A stretch of 64,000 nt of DNA from Bradyrhizobium retamae (GTDB lineage: Bacteria; Pseudomonadota; Alphaproteobacteria; Rhizobiales; Xanthobacteraceae), in NCBI RefSeq assembly GCF_001440415.1, contig NZ_LLYA01000113.1, positions 1 to 64,000 on the forward strand. The letters run 5' to 3'. Below, piece by piece: positions 55,775 to 64,000 of the stretch. Every line of letters starts with the position of its first letter. Within the stretch, counting starts at the first letter, position 1. The notes under the pieces were generated by a model, which did no database searches, was not told the origin of the DNA, and worked only from the letters and a program-made list of their open reading frames with translations. The position numbers and the translations under genes were made by a program.

Positions 55775-56166
55775 GCTCGGCTCCTTTTCATCGATCGGGG
55801 CAATTGCTTTTTCTTTGGAGAGGTCGCCTTCGGCGCGATTGCCTCGGCATACTGCAGCGAAAGATCGATCCAGAACGCGCGCTTGTCCGCGTCGGCCAGT
55901 AGCTCCTCTGGCAACCGAACATATTCACGCATCGGCCGGCCCTTCATGGGCTCGAAAACCCGTTCGCCAAATTCGGCGCTGAACCGGGCGCGATCTTTCT
56001 CCGAGAGCCGCATGACGAAATCGTTCTGGTGCAGCCCGATAAACAGATTTCCGTTGGCGAAGGCCGCCGGGTAACCGAACATCTTGCGGCGGGAGATATT
56101 TGCGCCTGGCGGAACCGACTTGTCGAACAGGTCGATCAGCGACTGCGGTGATTTCGTCCAGGCCAC
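55771..56166 (-). CDS. TfoX/Sxy N-terminal domain protein
   Basis: 131 residues from GTG 56166, five bases after GGAGG. RRKMFGYPAAFANGNLFIGL, NDFVMRLSEKDRARF and the FWIDLSLQYAEAIAPKA end identify the TfoX N-terminal domain. In gammaproteobacteria TfoX regulates competence, but stand-alone single-domain copies like this one have no known role. The basic tail (PKKKQLPRSMKRSRA) is notable. Confidence 0.82.
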   Translation of the reverse strand: MAWTKSPQSLIDLFDKSVPPGANISRRKMFGYPAAFANGNLFIGLHQNDFVMRLSEKDRARFSAEFGERVFEPMKGRPMREYVRLPEELLADADKRAFWIDLSLQYAEAIAPKATSPKKKQLPRSMKRSRA

Positions 56167-56177
56167 CGGCACCTCCG

Positions 56178-56858
56178 TCAGTTTGCGGCGGGCGCTATGC
56201 GCCGGCGTTCCGCAAGGTCGAACAGAAGGGGAAGCTTGCGGACGAGGGCCATCGAGCCGCTCACGCTGGCGCGCTTCGCATCGATCGCGTCCTGCAGGGA
56301 CACGCTCGTCCCGACAATCTGGAGCACCGCGTCGAACGGGGCTTCCAGCGTTCCCTTGCAATCGGTGATGCCTCTCTCAATCGCCGTCCCGAAGCCGCCG
56401 CCCGCGACGGTGAAGCCTGCCGATTTCTTGCCATGGGTGACCTCAAGCCCGATCCTGATTTCCGGCACGGGAGAACGCTTCGCAATGGCGTCGAGGCCAA
56501 GCAGCACCCAATCCGGCTCGAACGTGTCGCCCGGCACCGGCGGGAACAGGAAGCGGCCGCCCCAGCGGATCAACTCCCGGATCGCGGGCTGAACTTCCCG
56601 GCCGATCTCGGTCAATTCGTATACCTGCGCATTGGCCGGCGGCGGCAAGGCGGTGCGCCGTACGACGTTGCACTCGATCAGGGCGGTGAGGCGCGTTGTC
56701 AGCAAGGTGGGGCTCATGCCGTCAAGATGACCCAGGAGATCGCCAAATCGCTTCGGCCCAAGAAGAAGCTCGCGGATAATCAGGAGAGTCCAGCGCTCGC
56801 CGATGATCTCCGCTGCGCGAGCGAGTGCGCAGAATTGCGGATAGTGAAGATTGCTCAT
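56178..56858 (-). CDS. HxlR-type regulator with SCP2-like C-terminal domain
   Basis: 226 residues. Residues 1-100 form an HxlR winged helix (ARAAEIIGERWTLLIIRELL, PKRFGDLLGHLDGMSPTLLT). About 120-220 resemble the SCP2 sterol-binding fold that is often attached to such regulators and may sense a hydrophobic ligand. It overlaps the upstream membrane-protein gene by four bases. A palindrome upstream of that gene may be its operator. Confidence 0.82.
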   Translation of the reverse strand: MSNLHYPQFCALARAAEIIGERWTLLIIRELLLGPKRFGDLLGHLDGMSPTLLTTRLTALIECNVVRRTALPPPANAQVYELTEIGREVQPAIRELIRWGGRFLFPPVPGDTFEPDWVLLGLDAIAKRSPVPEIRIGLEVTHGKKSAGFTVAGGGFGTAIERGITDCKGTLEAPFDAVLQIVGTSVSLQDAIDAKRASVSGSMALVRKLPLLFDLAERRRIAPAAN

Positions 56859-57316
56859 GCCGTCGAGGTTGGCTCCTCCGCATCATGACGATAGGCGAGG
56901 GCGATCAACGGCCCCACGACTGCGAATTGCAGGATCGTGAACGCGGTTTCGAGCAGCACGTAGTCCGGCACGGAAACCATCACATTCTTGGCTGCGACCG
57001 CGAGCGTGGTGAACGACCATGACAGCAGGCCAGCGCCAAGTCCGTACAGCAGCCCGTCCTTCAGAAACGAGCCGCTACGCTGTGCGAATACGCGCGGGAA
57101 CAACCACGAGAATATCGCGCCCTGGATGATCATCGAACCCAGTCCGAAGGCGATTGCCGGCTCGTCGCGATAGATCTGGAGCGCGTGGTACTTCTGCTCA
57201 AACAGGACGAGGTGCCAGACATAGGCGATCGGAAACGAGGGAAGCAGATAGGCGGCAAAGCCAAGCCAAAAGCCGCGGGCGCCGGCTGGACGGGCAACGT
57301 AAGATGCTGCTGGCAT
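56855..57316 (-). CDS. Four-helix membrane protein, first gene of the HxlR/SCP2 operon
   Basis: 153 residues with four hydrophobic segments (about 16-38, 55-73, 85-108 and 122-143). I do not recognise a named family with confidence. As the first gene after the putative operator and before its regulator it is probably the regulated product. Confidence 0.7.
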   Translation of the reverse strand: MPAASYVARPAGARGFWLGFAAYLLPSFPIAYVWHLVLFEQKYHALQIYRDEPAIAFGLGSMIIQGAIFSWLFPRVFAQRSGSFLKDGLLYGLGAGLLSWSFTTLAVAAKNVMVSVPDYVLLETAFTILQFAVVGPLIALAYRHDAEEPTSTA

Positions 57317-57331
57317 CGGAATAGCTCCACC

Positions 57332-57352
57332 GTACTACATTTTTTATAGTAC
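57332..57352. promoter_or_regulatory. Inverted repeat over the promoter of the membrane protein-HxlR operon
   Basis: GTACTA (57332-57337) and TAGTAC (57347-57352) are perfect inverted repeats around an AT-rich centre that contains a TATAAA-like box on the minus strand. It lies 16 bp upstream of the first start codon and fits an autoregulatory operator for the HxlR-type protein. Confidence 0.55.
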
Positions 57353-57436
57353 ATGCTATAAAAGCTGGAGTCAAAGGCGGCAGCGTCGCCGTGCGGCGTT
57401 CCGGGCGCGAGGCCGTAATGCCCCTGAGCTCTGTCG

Positions 57437-58372
57437 CTATTTCCCTGTCTTCACGAAATTCAGGATCTGATCGGTCAGCCGGGTGTCGGCGGTGTTGATC
57501 GAATACACCTCCGACATGTGGCTGTGCTGCGGCAACAGGATAGCGCGTGCGCATCCGGCGGCGCGTTTGCAGCTTGCATCTTTCGCGAGATCGAATTGCA
57601 GCACGAAGCCTTCCGGGTCCAGTTCGGCGGCGGCCATCATCAGCGGGATATCCGTTGTTGCCAAACCGGACAGTGAGGATCGTTCGACGTAGCGCGCGGG
57701 ATCGGCGCCGAAATAGGCGCGCCCGGTATCGGCGAGCGGTGTCGCGGTCAGGTCGTAAACTCCCGAGAGCATGATCGCGCCGGCCAGGCCGCCACCCTTC
57801 ACCTTGTGGAATTCGGGATGCGCGACATAGTTTGCGACATGAACCGCGCCGGCGGAATGTCCCATCAGGTAGATGCGCGCCGGATTGCCGCCACGCTCGC
57901 CGATCTTGTCGGCGATCCACTTGACCGCGGTGGCGATATCCTCGGTGCCCGCCGGCCAGGGTGCCAGTGGCGCAAGCCGATAGGTCACGTTGACCCCGAC
58001 GAAGCCGTTCCTTGCCGCCCATAGCATGATGTTGTCGTAGAATGGGCTGGTCGGTGTGGTCCGCTTGTTGCCGCCGACGAAGGCGCCGCCATGGACAAAG
58101 ATCAGCACTGGCCGGGCCGATGTCAGGTTATCCGCTGCGAATATATCGAGCAGGTTGCGATCGGCAGGGCCGTATTTAACGTCCCGGTCGACCTTGACGC
58201 CCTGATACGGCTCTTTTTCCTGCAGCGGCGCGTAGAGCTCCACCGTCTTGGGTGGGTCGATGACGCGGCCGAGTTCCAGGAGCTTCCAGGCCAGATCTTC
58301 CGGCATCTGTGCCCACGCCGTGCTTGCGACCAATGCCGCCAGAACGGTCAAAGCCGATCTTGATAATCTCAT
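57437..58372 (-). CDS. Secreted alpha/beta hydrolase (carboxylesterase-like)
   Basis: 311 residues from ATG 58372, which gives a clean signal peptide (MRLSRSALTVLAALVASTAWA); a start at 58411 is possible. The oxyanion motif HGGAF (94-98) and nucleophile GHSAG with Ser173, plus a late HSHMSEVYS histidine, match BD-FAE/esterase-type hydrolases. Substrate unknown, probably a small ester in the periplasm. Confidence 0.85.
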   Translation of the reverse strand: MRLSRSALTVLAALVASTAWAQMPEDLAWKLLELGRVIDPPKTVELYAPLQEKEPYQGVKVDRDVKYGPADRNLLDIFAADNLTSARPVLIFVHGGAFVGGNKRTTPTSPFYDNIMLWAARNGFVGVNVTYRLAPLAPWPAGTEDIATAVKWIADKIGERGGNPARIYLMGHSAGAVHVANYVAHPEFHKVKGGGLAGAIMLSGVYDLTATPLADTGRAYFGADPARYVERSSLSGLATTDIPLMMAAAELDPEGFVLQFDLAKDASCKRAAGCARAILLPQHSHMSEVYSINTADTRLTDQILNFVKTGK

Positions 58373-58476
58373 CCGGCCTGCCCAACGTTTCTTGGTTGTT
58401 TGGCCTAACATGGCCGATCCGGAACCTGATTTGTACTGAATTCGCCGTGACAATTCACGACGCACTCGGAGGCGGA

Positions 58477-58533
58477 ATTACTATTTACGTAAGTCGTAAA
58501 TGCTGCGAGGTAGATATCGTCGATTATCATTGA
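58477..58533 (+). pseudogene. C-terminal remnant of a HigB-type toxin gene
   Basis: The frame ending at TGA 58531 reads ITIYVSRKCCEVDIVDYH. The VEIVDYH/VDIVDYH ending is typical of HigB toxins, directly before a higA gene with the usual spacing. Upstream of about 58477 the frame no longer resembles HigB, so the toxin appears to be lost. Confidence 0.45.
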
Positions 58534-58545
58534 GGGAAGACCATC

Positions 58546-58863
58546 GTGCCTCGTACACCTATCCATCCGGGCGAACATCTTGCCGAGGAGTTGCGCGAAC
58601 TTGGCTTGAGCGCTGCCGAGCTTTCGCGTCAAATTGACGTGCCGGTGAATCGGATCACGGGGATCATTCACGGTCAGCGCGGTATCACGGCCGATACGGC
58701 GCTGCGTCTTGGGCACTGGTTTGGCACTAGTCCGCAATTCTGGATGAACTTGCAGCAGAATTACGAGCTGCGTCTTGCCGAAAGTGAGGTAGGTGCAAAG
58801 ATCGCGGTATTGCCGCGTCGTGCCATCCGCCCGACAGGTCGAAAGCTTGGAAAAACGGCATGA
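58546..58863 (+). CDS. higA: HigA-family antitoxin-like regulator
   Basis: 105 residues. MPRTPIHPGEHLAEELRELG and INRITGII-like segment (DVPVNRITGIIHGQRGITAD), then RLGHWFGTSPQFWMNLQQNY, are the full XRE/HigA antitoxin pattern. No complete higB toxin lies upstream, so it is an orphan. Its stop overlaps the pseudouridine synthase start in an ATGA, so the two are translated together. Confidence 0.88.
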   Translation: MPRTPIHPGEHLAEELRELGLSAAELSRQIDVPVNRITGIIHGQRGITADTALRLGHWFGTSPQFWMNLQQNYELRLAESEVGAKIAVLPRRAIRPTGRKLGKTA

Positions 58864-60053
58864 GTCGACGCGTCAAGAGACCTCTCCGCCCCGCGGGTGA
58901 TCGCCCGAAGGGCGCGCGTCCTTATCGAGGCTCGTCAGCCGAGCGGCCGCCGGCACATCGTCTTGGCGGAAAGCCGGCGGCGCGGTTTGCGGCCCCGCCG
59001 CCCCGTGCAAAGCCTCTTGTCGCCGAGTCGGCGAAGGTTGCGCCGGAGCCGCCGCCGCTGCCGACCAAGGTTCAGACCGTCGTCGTCACGGCCGACGAAA
59101 ACAACATGCGCGTCGACCGCTTCCTCGAAGCGCGCTTTCCCGGCCTGTCGTTCTCCCACATCCAGCGCATCGTCCGGAAGGGCGAGTTGCGCGTCAACGG
59201 CAAGCGCGCCGACAGCAAGGACCGGCTCGAAGAGGGCCAGAGCGTTCGCATTCCGCCGCTGCGGCTCGATGCGCCAAAGGGAACGGGTCTGCTCTCTGAA
59301 GCCGCGACCAAGACGCTGCAGGCCCTGAAGGAGATGACCCTTTACGAAGACGCCGACGTCGTGGTGCTGAACAAGCCGGCGGGGCTGGCGGTGCAAGGCG
59401 GCTCCGGCATCACGCGCAATGTCGACCAGATGCTGGAGGTGATGCGCGACGCCAAGGGGCAGAAGCCGCGGCTGGTGCATCGGCTCGACAGGGAAACGTC
59501 GGGCTGTCTGCTGGTCGCCAAGACGCGCTTTGCCGCCACCGCGCTCACCGGCTCGTTCCGCCACCGCTCCGCGCGCAAGATTTACTGGGCGCTGGTGGCG
59601 GGCGTGCCGAAGCCGAAGCAGGGCCGCATCTCGACCTATCTCGCCAAGGAGGAGAGCGAGGAGGACAGCATCATGCGGGTCGCAAAACATGGCGACGAGG
59701 GCGCCAGCCACGCGGTGACCTATTACGCCGTGGTCGAGACCTCGGCGCAGAAGCTCGCCTGGGTGTCGCTGAAGCCGGTCACCGGGCGAACCCACCAGTT
59801 GCGCGCCCACATGGCGCATATCGATCACGCCATCGTCGGCGATCCCAAATATTTCAACAAGGAGAACTGGGACCTGCCGGGCGGCCTGCAGAATCGCCTG
59901 CATCTGCTGGCGCGGCGGCTCGTGATCCCACATCCGCGCGGCGGCGTGATCGATGTCAGCGCGCCGCTTCCGCCGCACATGCTGCAATCCTGGAATCTGC
60001 TCGGGCTGGAGCACGATCGGTTCGACCCGATCGAGAACGCGCCGGAAGAGTAA
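58860..60053 (+). CDS. RluA/RluC-family rRNA pseudouridine synthase
   Basis: 397 residues. A basic, Pro/Ala-rich N-terminal extension (1 to about 72) precedes an S4 RNA-binding domain (about 80-130, NNMRVDRFLEARFPGLSFSH) and the catalytic domain. The catalytic Asp210 lies in LVHRLDRETSG, followed by KPVTGRTHQLRAHMAHIDHA. The arrangement fits the 23S rRNA enzyme RluC, but the target uridines cannot be read from sequence. Confidence 0.92.
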   Translation: MSRRVKRPLRPAGDRPKGARPYRGSSAERPPAHRLGGKPAARFAAPPPRAKPLVAESAKVAPEPPPLPTKVQTVVVTADENNMRVDRFLEARFPGLSFSHIQRIVRKGELRVNGKRADSKDRLEEGQSVRIPPLRLDAPKGTGLLSEAATKTLQALKEMTLYEDADVVVLNKPAGLAVQGGSGITRNVDQMLEVMRDAKGQKPRLVHRLDRETSGCLLVAKTRFAATALTGSFRHRSARKIYWALVAGVPKPKQGRISTYLAKEESEEDSIMRVAKHGDEGASHAVTYYAVVETSAQKLAWVSLKPVTGRTHQLRAHMAHIDHAIVGDPKYFNKENWDLPGGLQNRLHLLARRLVIPHPRGGVIDVSAPLPPHMLQSWNLLGLEHDRFDPIENAPEE

Positions 60054-60069
60054 CAGAGCGACGGCGATA

Positions 60070-60110
60070 GTCATTCCGGGGCTCGCGACTTCGTCGCGAC
60101 CCGGAATGAC
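60070..60110. repeat. REP-like palindrome (GTCATTCCGGG)
   Basis: GTCATTCCGGG (60070-60080) pairs with CCCGGAATGAC (60100-60110), enclosing TCGCGAC/GTCGCGA with a TTC loop: 18 paired bases with one two-base bulge. It lies between the pseudouridine synthase and the ATP12 gene and matches a repeat type I know to be abundant in Bradyrhizobium and Rhodopseudomonas. Confidence 0.8.
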
Positions 60111-60279
60111 GCAACGGAACCTGGATATTGAGAACCGGGGGGTTCGGGCGAGCGGAACTCGGCTTCAGCCGGCAGAACCAGCATCGCAGCTTGCCGCCGC
60201 AACCTCCTCATCGCCTTTATTTGCATCCACCGGCATCGTATTGTCGGGACTGGATTATCACCGACCTGCTGGAAGCCGC

Positions 60280-61053
60280 ATGCGTGAACTATTCGATGAA
60301 GTTGCCGGACAGTCTCCGCTCGATCCGACGGAAGCGGTGCGCCGCGCCACGCGCGTGCCCCAGCGCAAGCGCATCTACAAGGAAGCCGGCGTCGCGCCGG
60401 CCGATGGCGGGTTCGCCGTGACGCTGGATGGCAAGCCGATCCGCACGCCTTCCGGCCGTCAGGTCGTAGCGCCGGCCAGTGGCATTGCCGAGCACATCGC
60501 CGCCGAATGGAATGCGCAAGGCGAGACCATCGATCCCCTGACCATGCCGCTGACGCGCTTCGCCAATTCTGTCGCCGAGGTCGCCGATCGCGTCGATGCC
60601 GTGGCCGACGATGTCGAAAAATACCTCGGCTTCGACTTGCTGTTCTATCGCGCCGGCCATCCCGAGGCGCTGGTCGCGCGGGAAGCCGCGCACTGGGACC
60701 CGGTGCTGTCATGGGCCGCGAACGAACTCGGGGCTCATTTCATCCTGTCGGAGGGGATCGTGCATGTGACCCAGCCGGAGCAGGCGATTAAGGCCGCCCG
60801 TAGCGTGTTTCCGGCCGACCCTTGGGCCGTGGCGGCGCTGCATGTGGTGACGACGTTGACAGGCTCCGCGCTACTGGCGTTGGCATTGCTGCGCGGGGCC
60901 CTCGATTCCGACCAGGTTTGGACGGCCGCCCATGTCGATGATGACTGGAACACGGAGAAATGGGGCGCGGACGAGGAGGTGGCGGCTCGCCGGGCTGCCC
61001 GGCTGGTCGATTTCCGGGCCGCGGTGACCATTCTGGACGCCCTGAAGGCCTGA
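60280..61053 (+). CDS. ATP12-family F1-ATPase assembly chaperone
   Basis: 257 residues from ATG 60280 with GGAAG upstream. QRKRIYKEAGVAPADGGFAV, LDGKPIRTPSGRQVVAP, AAEWNAQGETIDPLTMPLTR and LGFDLLFYRAGHPEALVARE are the standard ATP12 motifs; the mitochondrial relative helps assemble the alpha subunit of F1-ATPase. No atp genes are near, which is usual. Confidence 0.92.
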   Translation: MRELFDEVAGQSPLDPTEAVRRATRVPQRKRIYKEAGVAPADGGFAVTLDGKPIRTPSGRQVVAPASGIAEHIAAEWNAQGETIDPLTMPLTRFANSVAEVADRVDAVADDVEKYLGFDLLFYRAGHPEALVAREAAHWDPVLSWAANELGAHFILSEGIVHVTQPEQAIKAARSVFPADPWAVAALHVVTTLTGSALLALALLRGALDSDQVWTAAHVDDDWNTEKWGADEEVAARRAARLVDFRAAVTILDALKA

Positions 61054-61124
61054 GCGCCAGCTGCCGGTTAAGGAGAGGTTTACGGCGCCGAGGTAGGCTT
61101 CGGGCTTGGCCGAGACCTCACACT

Positions 61125-62714
61125 ATGGCGAATTCCATTAATCCCGTTCTCCCGGTGCTATCAGCCCAAGACGCTGGCAGCGTGGCGCCCGAACTGGTGC
61201 TGCAGCCGGGTAGCGTGGTCAACGCCCAGGTGCTGAAAGTGCTGTCCGCCGACCTCGTGCGGATTGCGATCGCCAGCCTCTCGATCGATGTGGCCTCGGA
61301 AATTCCGTTGCAGCAGGGCCAGAACCTGCAGCTTGCGGTATCGCAGACCAAGGACGGCATCCGCCTGGCCGTGGTCGGGCAGGGCAGTGATGCCGCCGGG
61401 GCATCCGCCGACGCCGTCAATTTGTCGCCCGATGCGCTGGCCGATGCCGCCGTCAATCGACCGGCCATCGTGTCGGCGAAGAACGTGCTGACGCCGCTGG
61501 AGCGGGCGGCCGTCTCCGTCGCCGCCCAAGCCGCGGCGACCGAACAGGACAGCCTGGCGCCGCTGTTTGCCAATCTGGGCGCGGCGATTTCATCCAGCAA
61601 TCTGCCGCCAAAATTGCAAGCGGCGATCGCACAGGTGCTGGCGCAACAGACCAGTCTCGATCAGAATCTCGACGGCGCCGACATCAAGACGGCGTTCCAG
61701 AAGTCCGGAATATTCCTCGAAGCGTCACTGGCGTCGGGCTCAGTCCCACCAAGCGGTGTACCCGATCTCAAGGCCGCGCTGATCGTGCTGCGTCAGACGT
61801 TGCAGTCGGCGCTCGGCGTCAATTCGACGACCGCACTACCGGCGACACCGGCCGGTGCACAACAAGCTGCGCCGTCACCGGCCGCTGCGAGCCTTGCGCC
61901 GTCCTTGTCGCCCAACGTCGATCTGCCGGAAATCCTGCTGCCGCAGGCGCGATTGCTTGCAGCCGAAAATCTCGCGCTGCCGGTCCATGCCGCCCGAAGC
62001 CCGCTGGCCACCCCGCCTGATGCCGGCGCTACGCTGAAGCTGCTGCAGGAAGCGCTGCAGGAACTCGGCGTTCCAATCAGGAGTGCCACAGCCACGCCGA
62101 AAGACGTTCGGAGCGGCGACGTCACCTTCCACACCAACACCCCGCCGCCGCCCATCCGCGGCGGACTGCCGGCCGCACAGCCGATTGCTTCGCCCACCAT
62201 CGCGCCGCATGCGCCGCTCGAGGCGACCGCCCATCATCTGCTCGATGATACCGATGCCGCTATCGCGCGGCAGACGCTGCTGCAGGTCGCCTCCTTGCCT
62301 GATCGCATCGATCATGCGGGGCCAAAAGCCGACGTCGCGGCGCCACGCTGGAACTTCGAAATTCCCTTCGTAACGCCGCAGGGCACCGCGATGGCGCAGT
62401 TCGAGATTTCCCGCGATGGCGGCAGCGAGGCTGTCGAGGCGGTCAAGCGGGTGTGGCGCGCGCGATTTTCCCTCGACGTCGAGCCGGCCGGTCCGGTTCA
62501 TGCACTGATATCGCTGACCGGCGACAAGACTTCAGTGCGGATCTGGGCGGAGCGGCCCGCGACCGCAGAGCAACTGCGCGCCGGGACATCGCAATTGAGC
62601 GAGGCGCTCAGCCGGGCCGAATTGCAGCCCGCTGACATCGTGATCCGCGACGGCGCGCCGCCGCAGGCCGCGCCCGCCGCCCGTGCCGGTCATTTTCTGG
62701 ACCGCGCGCTATGA
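61125..62714 (+). CDS. FliK-like protein with flagellar hook-length C-terminal domain
   Basis: 529 residues from ATG 61125. The N-terminal half is Ala/Ser/Pro/Gln-rich and low in complexity. About 430-515 ([20 protein letters not shown], then [20 protein letters not shown] and [20 protein letters not shown]) match the Flg_hook domain of FliK. It overlaps a small FlhB-like gene by ATGA, as in the ylqG-ylqH pair of Bacillus. No other flagellar gene is nearby, so a hook-length role is uncertain. Confidence 0.8.
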   Translation: MANSINPVLPVLSAQDAGSVAPELVLQPGSVVNAQVLKVLSADLVRIAIASLSIDVASEIPLQQGQNLQLAVSQTKDGIRLAVVGQGSDAAGASADAVNLSPDALADAAVNRPAIVSAKNVLTPLERAAVSVAAQAAATEQDSLAPLFANLGAAISSSNLPPKLQAAIAQVLAQQTSLDQNLDGADIKTAFQKSGIFLEASLASGSVPPSGVPDLKAALIVLRQTLQSALGVNSTTALPATPAGAQQAAPSPAAASLAPSLSPNVDLPEILLPQARLLAAENLALPVHAARSPLATPPDAGATLKLLQEALQELGVPIRSATATPKDVRSGDVTFHTNTPPPPIRGGLPAAQPIASPTIAPHAPLEATAHHLLDDTDAAIARQTLLQVASLPDRIDHAGPKADVAAPRWNFEIPFVTPQGTAMAQFEISRDGGSEAVEAVKRVWRARFSLDVEPAGPVHALISLTGDKTSVRIWAERPATAEQLRAGTSQLSEALSRAELQPADIVIRDGAPPQAAPAARAGHFLDRAL

Positions 62715-62977
62715 GCGTCGAAACCAGAAGCAAGTTTGCGGTCGCGCTGCATTACGACAAGGCCGGCGCGCCGCGGGTCGTGGCCAAGGGCAAGGGCGTC
62801 GTCGGCGCGAAGATCATCGAGCTTGCCCGGGAACACGACATCCCGATCGAGGAGAACGAGGTGCTGGCGGGCGCCTTGTCCCATGTCGAAATCGGCGACG
62901 AGATTCCGCCGGAGCTCTACAAGGCGGTCGCCGAAGTGCTGATCTTCGTGCTGCGGCTGTCGGGGCGAATACGGTGA
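62711..62977 (+). CDS. FlhB C-terminal-domain homologue (YlqH/FlhX type)
   Basis: 88 residues, the same length as the cytoplasmic domain of Flh[41 protein letters not shown] and [20 protein letters not shown] align with FlhB after its autocleavage region; the NPTH motif is missing, as in YlqH. In other bacteria this small protein can replace the FlhB tail. Coupled to the FliK-like gene. Confidence 0.88.
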   Translation: MSVETRSKFAVALHYDKAGAPRVVAKGKGVVGAKIIELAREHDIPIEENEVLAGALSHVEIGDEIPPELYKAVAEVLIFVLRLSGRIR

Positions 62978-63109
62978 CTGCGGTGTTTTTTCGCGCGAGC
63001 GGATGTCGGCTTGCGCCGGGAACATAGGGCAACTAAAGGCCCGCTTGTCATAGTTTTTCCACGATGCCATCCGCATCGTCGGCATTCCTCAACCAGCTCG
63101 GATATCCTC

Positions 63110-63928
63110 GTGATCAATCGTCGTCATGCGCTCGGCCTGCTTGCCGCCACGAGCCTCTTGCCCGCGCGCGGCCTTGCCAACGTCTCCTATCAGCGCAGCG
63201 AGTTTCGCGACGATCTGGCCAAGCGGTTTTTCGACCTCGGCACGACCGGCACCTTCGTTGGCTACAAGGTGGACGATTACCTGATCATCGCCAGCGACAA
63301 GGTGCGCTCGGGCGAGGGCAGGCTGCCGGCCTCGACCTTCAAGATTGCGAATTCGATCATCGCGCTGGAAACCGGCGTGGTCGAGGATCCCGACAAGGAC
63401 GTCTTCAAGTGGGACGGCGTGACGCGCAGCATCGAGCCCTGGAACAAGGATCATACGCTGCGTTCGGCGATCGCGGCCTCCGTGGTGCCGGTGTATCAGG
63501 AGATCGCGCGGCGCATCGGGCAGGAGCGCATGCAGAAATATGTCGACCTGTTCGACTATGGCAACCGCGACATCGGCGGCGGCATCGACCAGTTCTGGCT
63601 GACCGGCAATCTGCGCATCGATCCGATCCAGCAGATCGATTTCATCGACCGGCTGCGGCGCGGCGTGCTGCCGGTCTCCAAGCGCAGCCAGGAATTGACC
63701 CGCGGCATCCTTCCCGTGACGAAGGTCGGCGACGCCACCATCCGCGCCAAGAGCGGCTTGCTGGGCGCGGAAGCGGGCAAGCCGTCCTTGGGCTGGATGG
63801 TCGGCTGGGCCGAGAAGGGCAGCCAGCAGACGGTGTTCGCCATGAACATGGACTGCAAGGAGCAAAGCCACATCGCCGCCCGCATGACGGTGGTGCAGCA
63901 ATGCCTCGCCGATATCGTCGCGATGTAG
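63110..63928 (+). CDS. Class D beta-lactamase (OXA-type) family protein
   Basis: 272 residues from GTG 63110. A twin-arginine-like leader (NRRHALGLLAATSLLPARGL) precedes the full class D motif set: Ser75-Thr-Phe-Lys78 (STFK), Ser124-Val-Val126 (SxV), Tyr150-Gly-Asn152 (YGN), the Trp-Leu pair near 163, and Lys214-Ser-Gly216. The acylation machinery is therefore intact and beta-lactam hydrolysis or binding is plausible. Chromosomal context without mobile elements suggests a native, not acquired, gene. Confidence 0.85.
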   Translation: MINRRHALGLLAATSLLPARGLANVSYQRSEFRDDLAKRFFDLGTTGTFVGYKVDDYLIIASDKVRSGEGRLPASTFKIANSIIALETGVVEDPDKDVFKWDGVTRSIEPWNKDHTLRSAIAASVVPVYQEIARRIGQERMQKYVDLFDYGNRDIGGGIDQFWLTGNLRIDPIQQIDFIDRLRRGVLPVSKRSQELTRGILPVTKVGDATIRAKSGLLGAEAGKPSLGWMVGWAEKGSQQTVFAMNMDCKEQSHIAARMTVVQQCLADIVAM

Positions 63929-63937
63929 CCCCTCCGG

Positions 63938-64000
63938 TTAGCGCCGGCTGAGCGCCAGCGAGACTGACGTGACGTTCGTGCCCTGGGGCTGGATCGATAC
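63938..64000 (-). CDS. C-terminal end of an unidentified gene, cut by window edge
   Basis: On the minus strand 20 codons (ending LALSRR) run to a TAA at 63940-63938. They are too few for an identification; the tail-to-tail arrangement with the lactamase gene is normal. Confidence 0.35.
   Translation of the reverse strand, partial: VSIQPQGTNVTSVSLALSRR

Overview
The window looks like a chromosomal segment of an alphaproteobacterium of the Bradyrhizobium/Nitrobacteraceae type. This rests on high GC with strong third-position bias, short alphaproteobacterial forms of SecE and adenylate kinase, EcfG-type (GGAAC-N16-CGTT) general-stress promoters, a family of GTCATTCCGGG palindromes, and the ribosomal gene order. 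The genus is an inference; no 16S gene is present.

Layout. (1) 1-4040: a divergent pair of stress-type promoters separates a DUF3072 gene (cut by the window edge) from a tightly packed cluster encoding a YihY/BrkB membrane protein, a DUF3618 protein, a nutrient-deprivation-like helical protein, a holin-X-like membrane protein and another helical membrane protein. (2) 4041-4644: no intact gene. (3) 4645-20130: secE-nusG-rplK-rplA, then a 3.4-kb interruption (2-hydroxyacid dehydrogenase; an ECF41-type sigma factor operon with an AhpD-like protein and a small membrane protein), then rplJ-rplL-rpoB-rpoC ending in a strong terminator. (4) 20224-26098: accessory block with a LuxR-type regulator, a FAD-oxidoreductase/methyltransferase fusion, an ABC exporter with acidic tails at both ends, and the frameshifted relic of a FAD-dependent reductase. 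(5) 26325-45834: str, S10, spc and alpha operons in one run (rpsL to rplQ), including fusA, tuf, secY, adk and rpoA, closed by a strong terminator. (6) 45911-64000: ordinary accessory chromosome. It holds a GreA-like protein, small secreted proteins, a Bug-type binding protein with an amidase, an HxlR regulator divergent from an oxidoreductase, a DegP-like protease with RarA and a TPR protein, a four-gene HxlR/SCP2 operon, an esterase, an orphan HigA antitoxin overlapping a pseudouridine synthase, an ATP12 chaperone, a FliK-like/FlhB-like pair and a class D beta-lactamase-like protein.

How the parts work together. Most of the window is the core transcription and translation machinery: RNA polymerase subunits alpha, beta and beta', NusG, the Sec translocon pieces SecE and SecY, elongation factors G and Tu, and 31 ribosomal proteins. 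Gene spacing of 0-60 bp with several overlaps implies long polycistronic messages. The larger gaps hold hairpins, an internal promoter candidate and mobile-type palindromes.

Most noteworthy observations: adenylate kinase carries a roughly 85-residue histone-H1-like lysine/arginine/alanine tail; a 55-73 bp palindromic repeat sits at or just after the stop codons of tuf, rpsM and rpoA; an ECF41 sigma operon has a matching promoter in front of its first gene; a FAD oxidoreductase is fused to a methyltransferase beside an exporter; and an orphan higA keeps only the last codons of higB upstream.
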